In this document: in pieces, positions 1-7,280 of the stretch
How the letters are laid out: each line of letters begins with the position of its first letter
Numbering within the stretch: the stretch's first letter is position 1
Origin: Dehalococcoidia bacterium
GTDB taxonomy: Bacteria > Chloroflexota > Dehalococcoidia > SM23-28-2 > RBG-16-64-32
Direction of reading: 5' to 3'
Length of the DNA: 64,000 nt
Assembly (NCBI GenBank): GCA_030649945.1
Contig: JAUSFE010000138.1
Location: 1-64,000 of the forward strand
Translations under genes and position numbers: made by a program
The notes under the pieces: model-generated
What the model was told of the DNA's origin: nothing
Databases searched by the model: none
Seen by the model: the letters and a program-made list of their open reading frames with translations, nothing else

Positions 1-2
1 AG

Positions 3-767
3 GGGCCCGGTGTACCGTTCCAGCCGGAGCTGATGGCCAAGTACGCGCTGACGCCGCAGGGCATTTCGGCGGAGGAGATCGCCACGAAGTGGGGGGTCAC
101 GCGGCAGGAGGCGGACGAGTTCGCGCTGGGGAGCTACGAGAAGGCCAAGCGGGCGCGGGACGAGGGTCGCTTTGACCGCGAGATCCTGCCGGTGGATGTG
201 AAGCTGGAAGGGCTGCCGGCGACGGTCAAGACGGACGAGGGTATCCGCGATACGTCGCTGGAGAAGCTGGGCAGCCTGCAGCCTTCGTTCCGGCCGGACG
301 GGATCCACCACGCGGGCAACTCGTCGCAGATCACGGACGGCGCGGCGGCGGTGCTGCTGATGTCGCGGGAGAAGGCGGACGAGCTGGGGATCAAGCCGCG
401 GGCGCGGATCATCGGCCAGGCCGTTGTGGGCTCCGATCCGGTGCTCATGCTCACCGGACCCATCACGGCGACGCCGAAGGTGCTGAAGCACGCCGGCCTG
501 GCGCTGAAGGACATAGACCTGATTGAGATTAACGAGGCGTTTGCGTCCGTGGTCCTGGCCTGGAAGCGTGAGATTAAGCCCGATATGTCCAGGGTGAACG
601 TGAACGGCGGCGCGATCGCGCTGGGGCACCCCCTGGGGGCGACCGGCGCGCGGCTGATGACGACGCTGCTGCACGAGCTGGAGCGCACGGGCGGCCGCTA
701 CGGGATGCAGCTAATGTGCTGCGGCGGCGGCCTGGGCACGGCGACGATCATCGAGCGCCTGGAGTAG
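3..767 (+). CDS. Thiolase (acetyl-CoA acetyltransferase family), C-terminal part
   Basis: The reading frame is open from the first bases of the window, so the start lies outside and only the C-terminal ~254 residues are seen. Thiolases condense or cleave acyl-CoAs in beta-oxidation or acetoacetyl-CoA formation. Visible family marks: HHAGNSSQITDGAAA, the INEAFA segment, GHPLGATGAR with the catalytic His, and the C-terminal CCGGGLGTA loop with the second active-site Cys. The first nucleophilic Cys is upstream of the window. Ends ERLE-TAG. The window also has several enoyl-CoA hydratases and an acyl-CoA dehydrogenase, which fits a fatty-acid or aromatic-acid degrading organism. The exact substrate cannot be told. 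Confidence 0.9.
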   Translation, partial: GPGVPFQPELMAKYALTPQGISAEEIATKWGVTRQEADEFALGSYEKAKRARDEGRFDREILPVDVKLEGLPATVKTDEGIRDTSLEKLGSLQPSFRPDGIHHAGNSSQITDGAAAVLLMSREKADELGIKPRARIIGQAVVGSDPVLMLTGPITATPKVLKHAGLALKDIDLIEINEAFASVVLAWKREIKPDMSRVNVNGGAIALGHPLGATGARLMTTLLHELERTGGRYGMQLMCCGGGLGTATIIERLE

Positions 768-822
768 CGCGTGCTCACCCCTTCGCTCCTCTAGGGTAGA
801 CCAGCGCCGGGGAAAATCGCGG

Positions 823-852
823 CGTAGGGGCTTCCGGCCGGAAGCCCCTACG
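823..852. repeat. Palindromic repeat, TAGGGGC family
   Basis: A 30-bp perfect inverted repeat built around GGGGCTTCCGGCCGGAAGC with outer bases CGTA/TACG, lying between the thiolase and VOC genes. The same core recurs at 1275-1316, where it begins inside a stop codon. It could act as a terminator stem but has no T-run. Confidence 0.7.
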
Positions 853-874
853 TTCGCTGCGCACGGAGGTCGAC

Positions 875-1285
875 ATGCCAATCAGTACGCGGCCCCTCTT
901 CCGGAAGCTGGACTGCCTTCAGATTCCGGTGCCTGACCTCCGTGCCGGGCTCGCGTTCTACGGCGACCGGCTGGGCCACGAACTGAACTGGCGAACGGAT
1001 ACCGCCGCCGGATTGCGCATGCCGGAGTCAGACGCCGAGATCGTGCTGCAAACGGAACGGCCGCAACTGGAGGCTAACCTCCTGGTAGACTCGGCGGACG
1101 CGGCCGCGGAGCGTTTCGTGCAGGCAGGCGGCCGCGTCCTCGCCGGCCCGTTCGATATCCAGGTCGGCCGCTGCGTCGTCGTCCAGGACCCCTGGGGCAA
1201 CGTCCTCGTCCTGCTGGACCTGACCAAGGGGCGCCTGGTCACCGACGCACAGGGCAACGTAGTGGGGAACGAAGGCGAGCGATAG
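875..1285 (+). CDS. VOC (glyoxalase/bleomycin resistance fold) family protein
   Basis: 136 residues, a usual length for a single-module VOC protein. The N-terminus has the beta-alpha-beta start (LDCLQIPVPDLRAGLAFYGD) and the C-terminus has VVQDPWGNVLVLLD, the typical metal-edge strand and 'DPxGN' turn. VOC proteins are metal-dependent lyases, dioxygenases or binding proteins, usually dimeric; the substrate cannot be deduced. The start is set by a good Shine-Dalgarno, GGAGG, five bases before ATG. The stop TAG is embedded in the palindromic repeat that follows, so repeat and gene end have been fused or have evolved together. Confidence 0.8.
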   Translation: MPISTRPLFRKLDCLQIPVPDLRAGLAFYGDRLGHELNWRTDTAAGLRMPESDAEIVLQTERPQLEANLLVDSADAAAERFVQAGGRVLAGPFDIQVGRCVVVQDPWGNVLVLLDLTKGRLVTDAQGNVVGNEGER

Positions 1286-1316
1286 GGGCTTCCGGCCGGA
1301 AGCCCCTATCGCTCGC
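1275..1316. repeat. 42-bp perfect palindrome overlapping the VOC stop codon
   Basis: Arms GCGAGCGATAGGGGCTTCC and its reverse complement meet at 1295/1296. The left arm covers the last codons and the TAG of the VOC gene. Same core as 823-852. Could fold into a very stable RNA hairpin and end transcription. Confidence 0.8.
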
Positions 1317-1354
1317 TCCGCATGGAGGCACGCAACTTCCAGTCCCCTGCGTCC

Positions 1355-2146
1355 CTACAGCAGCCCCTGTTTCTTCAACAGCTCCTGGCTGTACGTCACC
1401 ATTCCTGTGTGCACCTTCGGGTCGCAGGCGGCGAGGAAGAGGACCGCCTTCGCCATGTACTCCACCGGCTCCGCGCGCGGGTCGTCCGCGCTGGGGATGA
1501 GGCGGTGGAAGAGGACGCCCGGAGTGGCCACGACGGACGACGGCGAGATGACGTTGACGGCGATGCCGCTGCCGTACAGCTCGTGCGCCAGGCCGGTCGT
1601 CAGGCGCTCCAGCCCGGCCTTGACCACGCCGTACGTCGTGCCGCCGTGCGCGGGCAGCGCGTATGGCGGTCCCTCCGGGTGGATGGCCGCGCGGGAGGAG
1701 ATGTTGATGATGTGGCCGCCGCCCGCCGCCAGCATGTCCGGCAAGACGGCCTGGATCATGAGGAAGGGGCCGGTGAGGTCTACCTCCAGCATCTTCTGCC
1801 AGCGCCGTAGCGGGAACTCCTTGAGGGGGATGAAGTAGGTGAGCGCGGCGTTGTTCACCAGCACGTCCACGGGACCGAAAGCATCGTGCGCCGTCTCCAC
1901 CAGCCGCTCGATGTCCTCGGGCCGCGAGACGTCGCAGCGGACGGCGATGGCTTCGCCGCCCTCGGCGCGGACCTGAGCCGCCGTCTCGTCAATGCTCCCC
2001 TCCAGCTCGTGCTCCCCCCTGGCCTGCGTGCGCGCGGCGGCCACCACCCTCGCGCCCTCGCGGCCCAGGAGCACGGCGATCTCCTTGCCGATGCCGCGGC
2101 TGGCCCCGGTGACGATCGCGACCTTTCCTTCCAGCTGCTTGCCCAT
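1355..2146 (-). CDS. SDR family NAD(P)-dependent oxidoreductase
   Basis: 263-residue classical short-chain dehydrogenase. The cofactor-binding TGASRGIG is at residues 13-20 and the NNAA motif near residue 98. The catalytic Ser lies in IINISSRAA and the YxxxK pair in TTYGVVKAGL. An Arg after the first beta strand (AAARTQ) favours NADP(H), though this is only a rule of thumb. The insertion IHPEGPPYALPAHGG between Ser and Tyr is longer than in FabG-like members. A GAGGAGAG Shine-Dalgarno sits directly before ATG. It stands alone on this strand. Substrate unknown, probably a hydroxyacyl or alcohol compound in lipid metabolism. Confidence 0.85.
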   Translation of the reverse strand: MGKQLEGKVAIVTGASRGIGKEIAVLLGREGARVVAAARTQARGEHELEGSIDETAAQVRAEGGEAIAVRCDVSRPEDIERLVETAHDAFGPVDVLVNNAALTYFIPLKEFPLRRWQKMLEVDLTGPFLMIQAVLPDMLAAGGGHIINISSRAAIHPEGPPYALPAHGGTTYGVVKAGLERLTTGLAHELYGSGIAVNVISPSSVVATPGVLFHRLIPSADDPRAEPVEYMAKAVLFLAACDPKVHTGMVTYSQELLKKQGLL

Positions 2147-2515
2147 CTCTCTCCTCTAGCGGCGTGATCCCGCCTCAGGTGGGCTGCCTGCTGTTTCTTC
2201 CGGCGCGGTCCTGGCCGGGCCCGTAAAGTGTACTATCCCCGAGCTGTAGCGACGCCGCCGCGAGGCAGACGCGCGCGCTGCCGGGCCGTCCATTGGGTGA
2301 CGCTGAGGTGCGGTGGACCCAGGCGAAAGGCATCACCAGGCGCCAGGGCACGGCGTAATCCCGCATAGCACCGCCATACCGTCCCACCCACCCGCCCGTC
2401 GGGATGTTTAGGGGGGGGACACCCCCCAGGCCCCCCGGCAGCGGGGCTCTGCCCCTCTGCACTCCCCGCGGCGTAGGCTGGCCAAACTGTCGGCACATCT
2501 CCGGACCAGTACACC
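2147..2515. other. Intergenic region with G-run repeat
   Basis: No convincing gene. It contains a low-complexity element at about 2404-2468 with runs of G and C (GGGGGGGGACACCCCCC) followed by GCAGCGGGGCTCTGCCCC, which can form nested hairpins. It looks like a dispersed repeat. Reading frames here are short, arginine/proline-rich and not protein-like. Confidence 0.6.
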
Positions 2516-3346
2516 CTAAAGGGCGCCATCAGTATACGGCTCCGGCGCCGGGGGCCCCTCATGAGACTGCCACCAGAGCACGGCGCCGGCGGTTCCGGTA
2601 ATCAGCAGGCCCAGGACGGTCAGCGTCAGGTAGTCGCGGATGGCCACCCACGTGGTGTCGATGCCCAGGGCCAGGAGGTCGGTGACAAACGTGTCCGCCT
2701 CCGGCTGGCCCGTGCGGAAGGCGAAGCGCAGGCCCACGGCGGCGGCCAGCGACGGCAACGCCGCGGCCAGGGTGACGGCGCCCAGCGCGATCAGGCGGAA
2801 GTACCAGCGGACGGCGGCCAGGAGCAGCACGGCCAGGGCCAGGGAGAGCAGCCCCAGCAGGATAGTGGCGACGAGAAAGGCCGTGTGCGTGGAGTCTGTG
2901 ACCAGCCCCAGCCCTGTGCGCACAGCGCCGGCTGAGGAGATGCGCTCCACGTCCTGCCGGGCGTCCGGGTCGCCGGCGGCCCAGGCCGACATGCCGTCGT
3001 CGTAAAGGCGGCGGGCAGCCTCGGCCAGCAGGCGGTCGCGCAGGGCCGCGCCCTCCAGCGTGCGGGCCTCGGCGCGGGGCAGGTCCACCGGTATTGGGAA
3101 GTCAGGCACGCGCACGCTGTCGCCTGCGCCCTCCTGCGCGGCCCTGTGGAGCGAGACCTCTATCTGCGGCAGGACGGCATCGATGTCCGTGGCCACGGCG
3201 ACGGCGCGGCGGTGCACCCGCTGCCCGGTCTCCTCAGCCGTAACCTGGAAGCCGACGAGGGCGAGGAAGAAGGCGGTAAGCGAGAGGACGAGCAGGAAGG
3301 CGATGACCCACTGGGAGGCCGCCCGCACCATCGAGGGACGGTTCAC
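2516..3346 (-). CDS. Uncharacterised multi-pass membrane protein
   Basis: 276 residues from a GTG start whose GTGA overlaps the TGA stop of the RDD gene upstream, so the two are probably translationally coupled. Four or five hydrophobic segments are visible: residues ~10-30 (QWVIAFLLVLSLTAFFLALV), a long pair in the middle (ATILLGLLSLALAVLLL and LIALGAVTLAAALPSLAAA), and one near the C-terminus (LTLTVLGLLITGTAGAVLWW). The stretch between the first and second is soluble, probably extracytoplasmic, and acidic. The frame stays open 72 codons further upstream but that part is antisense-like to the RDD gene. No family recognised; probably partners the RDD protein in the membrane. Confidence 0.65.
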   Translation of the reverse strand: MNRPSMVRAASQWVIAFLLVLSLTAFFLALVGFQVTAEETGQRVHRRAVAVATDIDAVLPQIEVSLHRAAQEGAGDSVRVPDFPIPVDLPRAEARTLEGAALRDRLLAEAARRLYDDGMSAWAAGDPDARQDVERISSAGAVRTGLGLVTDSTHTAFLVATILLGLLSLALAVLLLAAVRWYFRLIALGAVTLAAALPSLAAAVGLRFAFRTGQPEADTFVTDLLALGIDTTWVAIRDYLTLTVLGLLITGTAGAVLWWQSHEGPPAPEPYTDGAL

Positions 3347-3831
3347 GGCAGCTCGACGACGACGGTGCCCGCGAGGATGTCGTGCAGGGCGCGTGACTCG
3401 TGGTCCCGGAACATGGGGATGAGGCCCAGGCCCAGGGGCAGGACGCTGAGCGGCCAGAAGAAGGTGCGCACCATCGCCCGCGCCAGCGAGAGGTGATTGC
3501 CGGTCCGGTCCGTTACCGCGATGCGCACGGCCGTCATGCCCAGCGTCTGCCCGCGCCACCACCAGAGGGCGATGAAGTACCAGGGCACGAAGGCGAGGAA
3601 GCTGAGGATGATGATTACCGCCCGCCAGCCGTCGGCGTTGGAGATGTCGGAGTCGCCCCAGTTGGTGCGCAGGAGGAGGAAGACCCCGGCCCCGGCAACG
3701 AACAGCGCGAAGACGGTGACGACGACGATGAGGTCCAGGACGCCGGCGACGATGCGCAGCGCGACGCTGGCGTAAGGGAGATACGAGTAGTCAGTCTCGA
3801 CGGGGACGCCGGTACGCTCCGCGGTGGCCAT
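3343..3831 (-). CDS. RDD family membrane protein
   Basis: 162 residues with the RDD layout: an N-terminal segment with VALRIVAGVLDLIVVVTVFALFVAG, a second span (AVIIILSFLAFVPWYFIALWWW), then RGQTLGMTAVRIAVTDRTG, the typical 'G(Q/K)T.GK...' loop, and a C-terminal span with LPLGLGLIPMF and HDILAGTVVV. RDD proteins are small integral membrane proteins of mostly unknown role, some linked to ion transport. First gene of a two-gene operon. A TATAAT box lies 11 bases before ATG, so the leader would be only a few bases long and no Shine-Dalgarno is seen. Confidence 0.85.
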   Translation of the reverse strand: MATAERTGVPVETDYSYLPYASVALRIVAGVLDLIVVVTVFALFVAGAGVFLLLRTNWGDSDISNADGWRAVIIILSFLAFVPWYFIALWWWRGQTLGMTAVRIAVTDRTGNHLSLARAMVRTFFWPLSVLPLGLGLIPMFRDHESRALHDILAGTVVVELP

Positions 3832-3842
3832 CAGATGGGGCG

Positions 3843-3848
3843 ATTATA
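3843..3848 (-). promoter_or_regulatory. Candidate -10 box, near-leaderless RDD transcript
   Basis: TATAAT on the minus strand, 11 bases upstream of the RDD ATG. A start site 6-7 bases downstream would leave a leader of about 4-5 bases. No good -35 seen. Confidence 0.45.
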
Positions 3849-3878
3849 GCATTCCGGTTCGCAGGGGAAACCGCATTG

Positions 3879-4062
3879 CGCTGTCATTCTGAGCGGGCAT
3901 GACGCCCGCTCGCAGGAGTACGCATCTTCGCGAAGGAATCTGGGGCGGGGCGAACGCCTGCGCGCGATATGGGCGCTGGTCGCCGGGCATGCCGCTCGCC
4001 TGTGGCTGCGCGAAGATGCCGGCCACCCGTCGCAGGCCTCATCTCGCTCAGGATGACGGCCC
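3879..4062. repeat. Dispersed GTCATTCTGAGC repeat
   Basis: Contains GCTGTCATTCTGAGCGGGC and, ~170 bp on, its inverted partner CTCGCTCAGGATGACGG, with GCATCTTCGCGAAGGAATCT between. A second relative is at 5109-5215. Non-coding; lies between RDD and thyX. Confidence 0.6.
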
Positions 4063-4064
4063 GC

Positions 4065-4886
4065 TCACACCTTCTCGTTCGGCGTGCGCGCCACCTCGGT
4101 GCCGTCCGCCAGGCGCACCACCTCGTAGTCCGCGAAGAGGTTGGGGGCCTCCCGCTGCATCATGCGCAGGACCTCCAGCGCCACCTTGCGGATCTCCTCC
4201 TCCGCGAACTCCGAGCCGCGCAGCTCGATGAAGTGGCGCAGGGCGCGGGCGTTGGCCGTGACGAAGATCATCGTCTCCGTGGCGTTGGGCAGGACGGAGC
4301 GGGCGGCCTGCCGCGCCAGCTTGCGCCGGTGCGTGCGGTCCGCCACGTCTGCCAGCTTGGCCATCAGCCCGTCCACCAGTTGGAGATAGGCCTCGTGGGA
4401 GGTCTGGATGGCGCGCAGCCAGACCTCGTGCAGCTGCGGGTCCCCGGCGATGACGTCCGGCTCGACATAACTGGCGCTCGACTCGTCCACGTAGCGCTGC
4501 GAGAGCTGCGAGTACGCCCAGCCGGCGCGGTGCCGGATCAGCTCGTGCGTGAAGGAGCGGGAGACGCCGGCGATGATGAAGTTCCAGGCGGCGTGCTCCA
4601 GCACCGACCCGTGCTTCTGGGCCAGGATGTTGCCGATGTACTCGGCGTTGGTCTTGCGGCCCTTGCCGTAGGAGACGTAGCAGAGGCGGCCGCCCGCCTC
4701 CACCAGCTGCTCGCCGCCCACCTCCGTGTCCGTCTCCCAGGCCATGCCGTAGTCGCCCAGGAAGCGATCGATCTCCGGGCGGTCCACCTGCTGGCGGCCC
4801 ACCAGGTAGACGCGGGGCTGCCTGATGATGTTGGGGACGGGGCCGGACGCCTCCGCGGGCTTCGTCTCGTCTATTCTGCTCACCAT
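4065..4886 (-). CDS. thyX: FAD-dependent thymidylate synthase ThyX
   Basis: 273 residues. ThyX makes dTMP from dUMP using methylene-tetrahydrofolate, with FAD and NADPH as reductant. The signature starts at R118: RHRAGWAYSQLSQRY. This is the RHR-X8-S form, one residue longer than the common RHR-X7-S. Other marks are KHGSVLEHAAWNFIIAGVSR, which precedes the motif, and RSVLPNATET and LRHFIELR in the C-terminal half. No thyA is seen in the window. It stands alone on the minus strand, flanked on both sides by dispersed repeats. The Shine-Dalgarno is a G-rich AAAGGGGG about five bases from ATG. Confidence 0.95.
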   Translation of the reverse strand: MVSRIDETKPAEASGPVPNIIRQPRVYLVGRQQVDRPEIDRFLGDYGMAWETDTEVGGEQLVEAGGRLCYVSYGKGRKTNAEYIGNILAQKHGSVLEHAAWNFIIAGVSRSFTHELIRHRAGWAYSQLSQRYVDESSASYVEPDVIAGDPQLHEVWLRAIQTSHEAYLQLVDGLMAKLADVADRTHRRKLARQAARSVLPNATETMIFVTANARALRHFIELRGSEFAEEEIRKVALEVLRMMQREAPNLFADYEVVRLADGTEVARTPNEKV

Positions 4887-5011
4887 CTCAGCCCCCTTTC
4901 CTGCGCGCCGCCGGCGGCGGTAGTCAACCTACCCCATTCTAGTGCCTAGCTCCAACGGCTGCACGGCAAAAATGTGGAAAGGTAAGCGCTTGAACAATTG
5001 CGGTCAGCGGG

Positions 5012-5053
5012 CAGGTGTCAGGTGTCAGGTGTCAGGTGTCAGGCGTCAGCGGT
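5012..5053. repeat. Heptamer tandem repeat (CAGGTGT)n
   Basis: Four exact CAGGTGT units followed by two degenerate ones (CAGGCGT, CAGCGGT). One of several period-7 tandem repeats in this window, each with a different unit. It lies in the 359-bp gap between thyX and acpS; the rest of that gap holds the two entries below and nothing else recognisable. Confidence 0.8.
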
Positions 5054-5082
5054 CAGCCTCGCACCTCTGCTATCATCCCGGT

Positions 5083-5232
5083 ATGACCACGAACGCCGTC
5101 GCCCACCTCGGCTGTCATTCTGAGCGGCCGCACGCCTGCTCGTGGTTACAGCGCATCTTCGCGAAGCCTGTCCTGAGCGGAGTCGAAGGGGAATCTGGGG
5201 AGGGGCAGACATCCGCGCGAGGGGCACCATGA
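5083..5232 (+). repeat. Duplicated acpS start region plus dispersed repeat
   Basis: ATGACCACGAACGCCGTCG at 5083 copies the true acpS start at 5246 (ATGACCACCAACGCAGTCG; 17 of 19 identical). Between them lies a copy of the GTCATTCTGAGC repeat (5109-5215) with GCATCTTCGCGAAGCC. The upstream copy opens a 49-codon frame that ends at 5232 and is unlikely to be functional. Confidence 0.65.
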
Positions 5233-5245
5233 CATCCGCATCATC

Positions 5246-5692
5246 ATGACCACCAACGCAGTCGGCGTCGATATCATCGAGATCGAGCGGGTGGAGAGGG
5301 CGCTGGCCAGGCACGGCCGCCGCTTTCTGGGCCGCGTCTATACGCCGCTGGAAGCCGCCTTCTGCAAGGGGCGCGTGAGCGAGCTGGCGGTCCGGTTCGC
5401 CGCCAAGGAGGCCGTGATGAAGGCGCTGGGCACCGGCGCCCACGGCGTCGCCTGGCGCGAGATCGAGGTGCTGCCCAACCACCGCGGCAAGCCGCTGGTA
5501 TACCTGCACGGGCGGGCGCAGAAGCGCGCGCAGCGCATTGGCCTGGAGGCGCTGGACATCAGCCTGAGCCACAGCCGGGAATACGCGGTGGCGTTCGTCG
5601 TGGGCCGCTCGCAGGACCTGGAGGCGGACCGCGAGGCCTGGCGGCACAGGTTCGCCGGCATCCTGCGGGAACGAGGGTTGCTGGATGGCTGA
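5246..5692 (+). CDS. acpS: Holo-[acyl-carrier-protein] synthase AcpS
   Basis: 148 residues. AcpS transfers 4'-phosphopantetheine from CoA to the serine of apo-ACP, which is needed for fatty-acid synthesis. Motif 1, GVDIIEIERVE, holds the Mg2+-binding Asp; motif 2, RFAAKEAVMKALGTG, holds the Glu and Lys of the active site. It is slightly longer than the ~120-residue E. coli form because of a charged C-terminal tail. Its stop overlaps the start of the cyclase gene by eight bases, so the two are coupled. The start has no clear Shine-Dalgarno and lies just after a duplicated copy of itself. Confidence 0.93.
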   Translation: MTTNAVGVDIIEIERVERALARHGRRFLGRVYTPLEAAFCKGRVSELAVRFAAKEAVMKALGTGAHGVAWREIEVLPNHRGKPLVYLHGRAQKRAQRIGLEALDISLSHSREYAVAFVVGRSQDLEADREAWRHRFAGILRERGLLDG

Positions 5693-7046
5693 TGCCCTGA
5701 CCCTGGAAGACCTGGCGCGCCGCACCGGGGAGCCGGCGGAGCGGCTGCAGGAGTGGCGCGCCGAGGGGCTGATCGGCGTGGACGGCTCGGACGAGTTCGC
5801 CCTCGTGGACGTCGGCCGCGCCCGCCTCATCCACGACATGCTGCACTACGGCCACAGCCTGGAGGCCATAGCCAGAGCGGCCAGGAGGCCGGACTCCGTC
5901 TTCCAGTACTTCCTGGAAGGCATGAGCCAGCATTTCTCCCGCCCGCTGTACACGGTGCCGGACGCCGCCGAGATGGCGGGCATTGACCCGGGCTTCGCCC
6001 GCCGCATGATGGAGGCGACGGGGATCGGCGAGCACGGCGACTATGTAGACGGCGAGGACGTAGAGTTCCTCCGAGCGTGCAAGACATCGCTTGATGCTGG
6101 ATACCCTGAGGACGCGCTGCTGCAGATACTCCGCGTCTACTCCGAGACGATGGCGCGCGCGGCCGAGGTGAGCCAGCGCACCAGCCACTTCTATCTGCAC
6201 CAACCCCTCGAGCAGCGCGGCCTGGCGCCGGAACAGATGATGGAGCAACTGCGCGACACCTTCAGCAAGATCGAGCCGCTGGTGGAGCCGGCCCTCATGT
6301 ACTTCTTCCGCAAGGGCGCGGCCAGGGGCGGCTGGGACGACATGCTGATGCACCTCGAGGAGGAGGCAGGCCTGGCTGAGAAGCCGGAGACGCCGGGCCA
6401 GGTGCGGCAGGCGATCATGTTCGTAGACCTGGCGAACTTCACGCCCCTGGCGGAAGCGATGGGAGACTTGAAGGCGGCAGGGGTGCTGGACCGCTTCCGG
6501 GAGGTGGTCCAGGTGGCCATTCGGCGCTGCCATGGCCGCATCGTTAAGCAGATAGGCGATGCCTTCATGATCGTCTTCCCGGAGTGCTATTCCGCCGTCT
6601 CCTGCGCGCTGGAGATCGAAGAGCGTTGCGGCGCGGAGCCCCAGTTCCCGGCGGCCCGCGCGGGCCTCCACTGGGGCCCCGTGCTCTACCGCGAGGGCGA
6701 TTACCTGGGCTCTAACGTAAACATCGCCTCGCGCCTGGGGACGGAGGCGCAGCGCCACCAGGTACTGGTTTCGGCGGAGGTGCGCAACCGGGCGAAAGGG
6801 CTGGAGGGAGCGGAGTTCATCCGCCTGGGCAAGCGGCGCCTCAAGGGCCTTGTGGCCGAGGTCGAGGTCTTCGAGGTGCGCGTCGCCGGGCCGGGTGCGC
6901 AGGAGAGAATGATCGATCCGGTGTGCGGCATGGAACTCGGCTCCGGCGAAGTGGCGGCGCGGCTGACCCTGGACGGCCGGGACCACGTGTTCTGCAGCGA
7001 CGATTGCCTGCGCAAGTTCGTCCGAAGTCCAGAGAAGTACGGCTAG
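5685..7046 (+). CDS. Class III nucleotide cyclase with N-terminal HTH-like domain and C-terminal YHS domain
   Basis: 453 residues, three parts. Residues ~1-130 hold two MerR-like helix-turn-helix segments (LTLEDLARRTGEPAERLQEW; VPDAAEMAGIDPGFARRMME), as in regulatory parts of some actinobacterial adenylate cyclases. Residues ~240-405 are a class III cyclase. Metal ligands D248 (FVDLANFT) and D292 (IGDAF), the adenine-selecting K288 and the Asp of GDYLGSN, and the transition-state Asn and Arg in NVNIASRL are all present, so an active ATP cyclase is predicted. Residues 409-453 are a YHS domain (DPVCGM ... FCSDDC ... SPEKY), a small metal-binding module. It overlaps acpS. A metal- or redox-tuned cAMP source is inference. 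Confidence 0.88.
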   Translation: MADALTLEDLARRTGEPAERLQEWRAEGLIGVDGSDEFALVDVGRARLIHDMLHYGHSLEAIARAARRPDSVFQYFLEGMSQHFSRPLYTVPDAAEMAGIDPGFARRMMEATGIGEHGDYVDGEDVEFLRACKTSLDAGYPEDALLQILRVYSETMARAAEVSQRTSHFYLHQPLEQRGLAPEQMMEQLRDTFSKIEPLVEPALMYFFRKGAARGGWDDMLMHLEEEAGLAEKPETPGQVRQAIMFVDLANFTPLAEAMGDLKAAGVLDRFREVVQVAIRRCHGRIVKQIGDAFMIVFPECYSAVSCALEIEERCGAEPQFPAARAGLHWGPVLYREGDYLGSNVNIASRLGTEAQRHQVLVSAEVRNRAKGLEGAEFIRLGKRRLKGLVAEVEVFEVRVAGPGAQERMIDPVCGMELGSGEVAARLTLDGRDHVFCSDDCLRKFVRSPEKYG

Positions 7047-7054
7047 CGGACAAG

Positions 7055-7280
7055 GACAATGGAACTTGGAACTTGGAACCTGGGACCGGGGCTAGCAGCC
7101 CTTACCGTGTTCCCAGTTCCCAGTTCCATGTCCAGGCGGTGGGCAAGGAACGGCCCATGAAGCTCACGACAATGGAACCTGGAACTTGGAACTTGGGACC
7201 GGGGATAGCAGCCCCTGCCGTGTTCCCAGTTCCCAGTTCCATGTCCCGGCGGTGGGCAAGGAACGGCCCATGAAGCTCGT
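7055..7280 (+). repeat. Tandem 113-bp duplication carrying the nnr start
   Basis: Two copies (7055-7167, 7168-7280) each run from GACAATGGAAC through heptamer TTGGAAC units, a loop, the inverted GTTCCCAGTTCC units, and then AAGGAACGGCCCATGAAGCTC. The second ATGAAGCTC is the true nnr start. The first copy opens a 38-codon frame (from 7157) whose TGA overlaps the nnr ATG. Confidence 0.85.

Noticed and set aside
2175-2562. Two overlapping minus-strand frames of 107 and 109 codons
   Set aside because: They run through a G/C-run repeat, are Arg/Gly/Pro-rich and have no ribosome binding site or family-like pattern.
3347-3562. N-terminal 72-codon extension of the membrane protein at 2516
   Set aside because: It lies over the RDD gene in another frame and is Arg/His/Pro-rich; the GTGA junction gives a better start.
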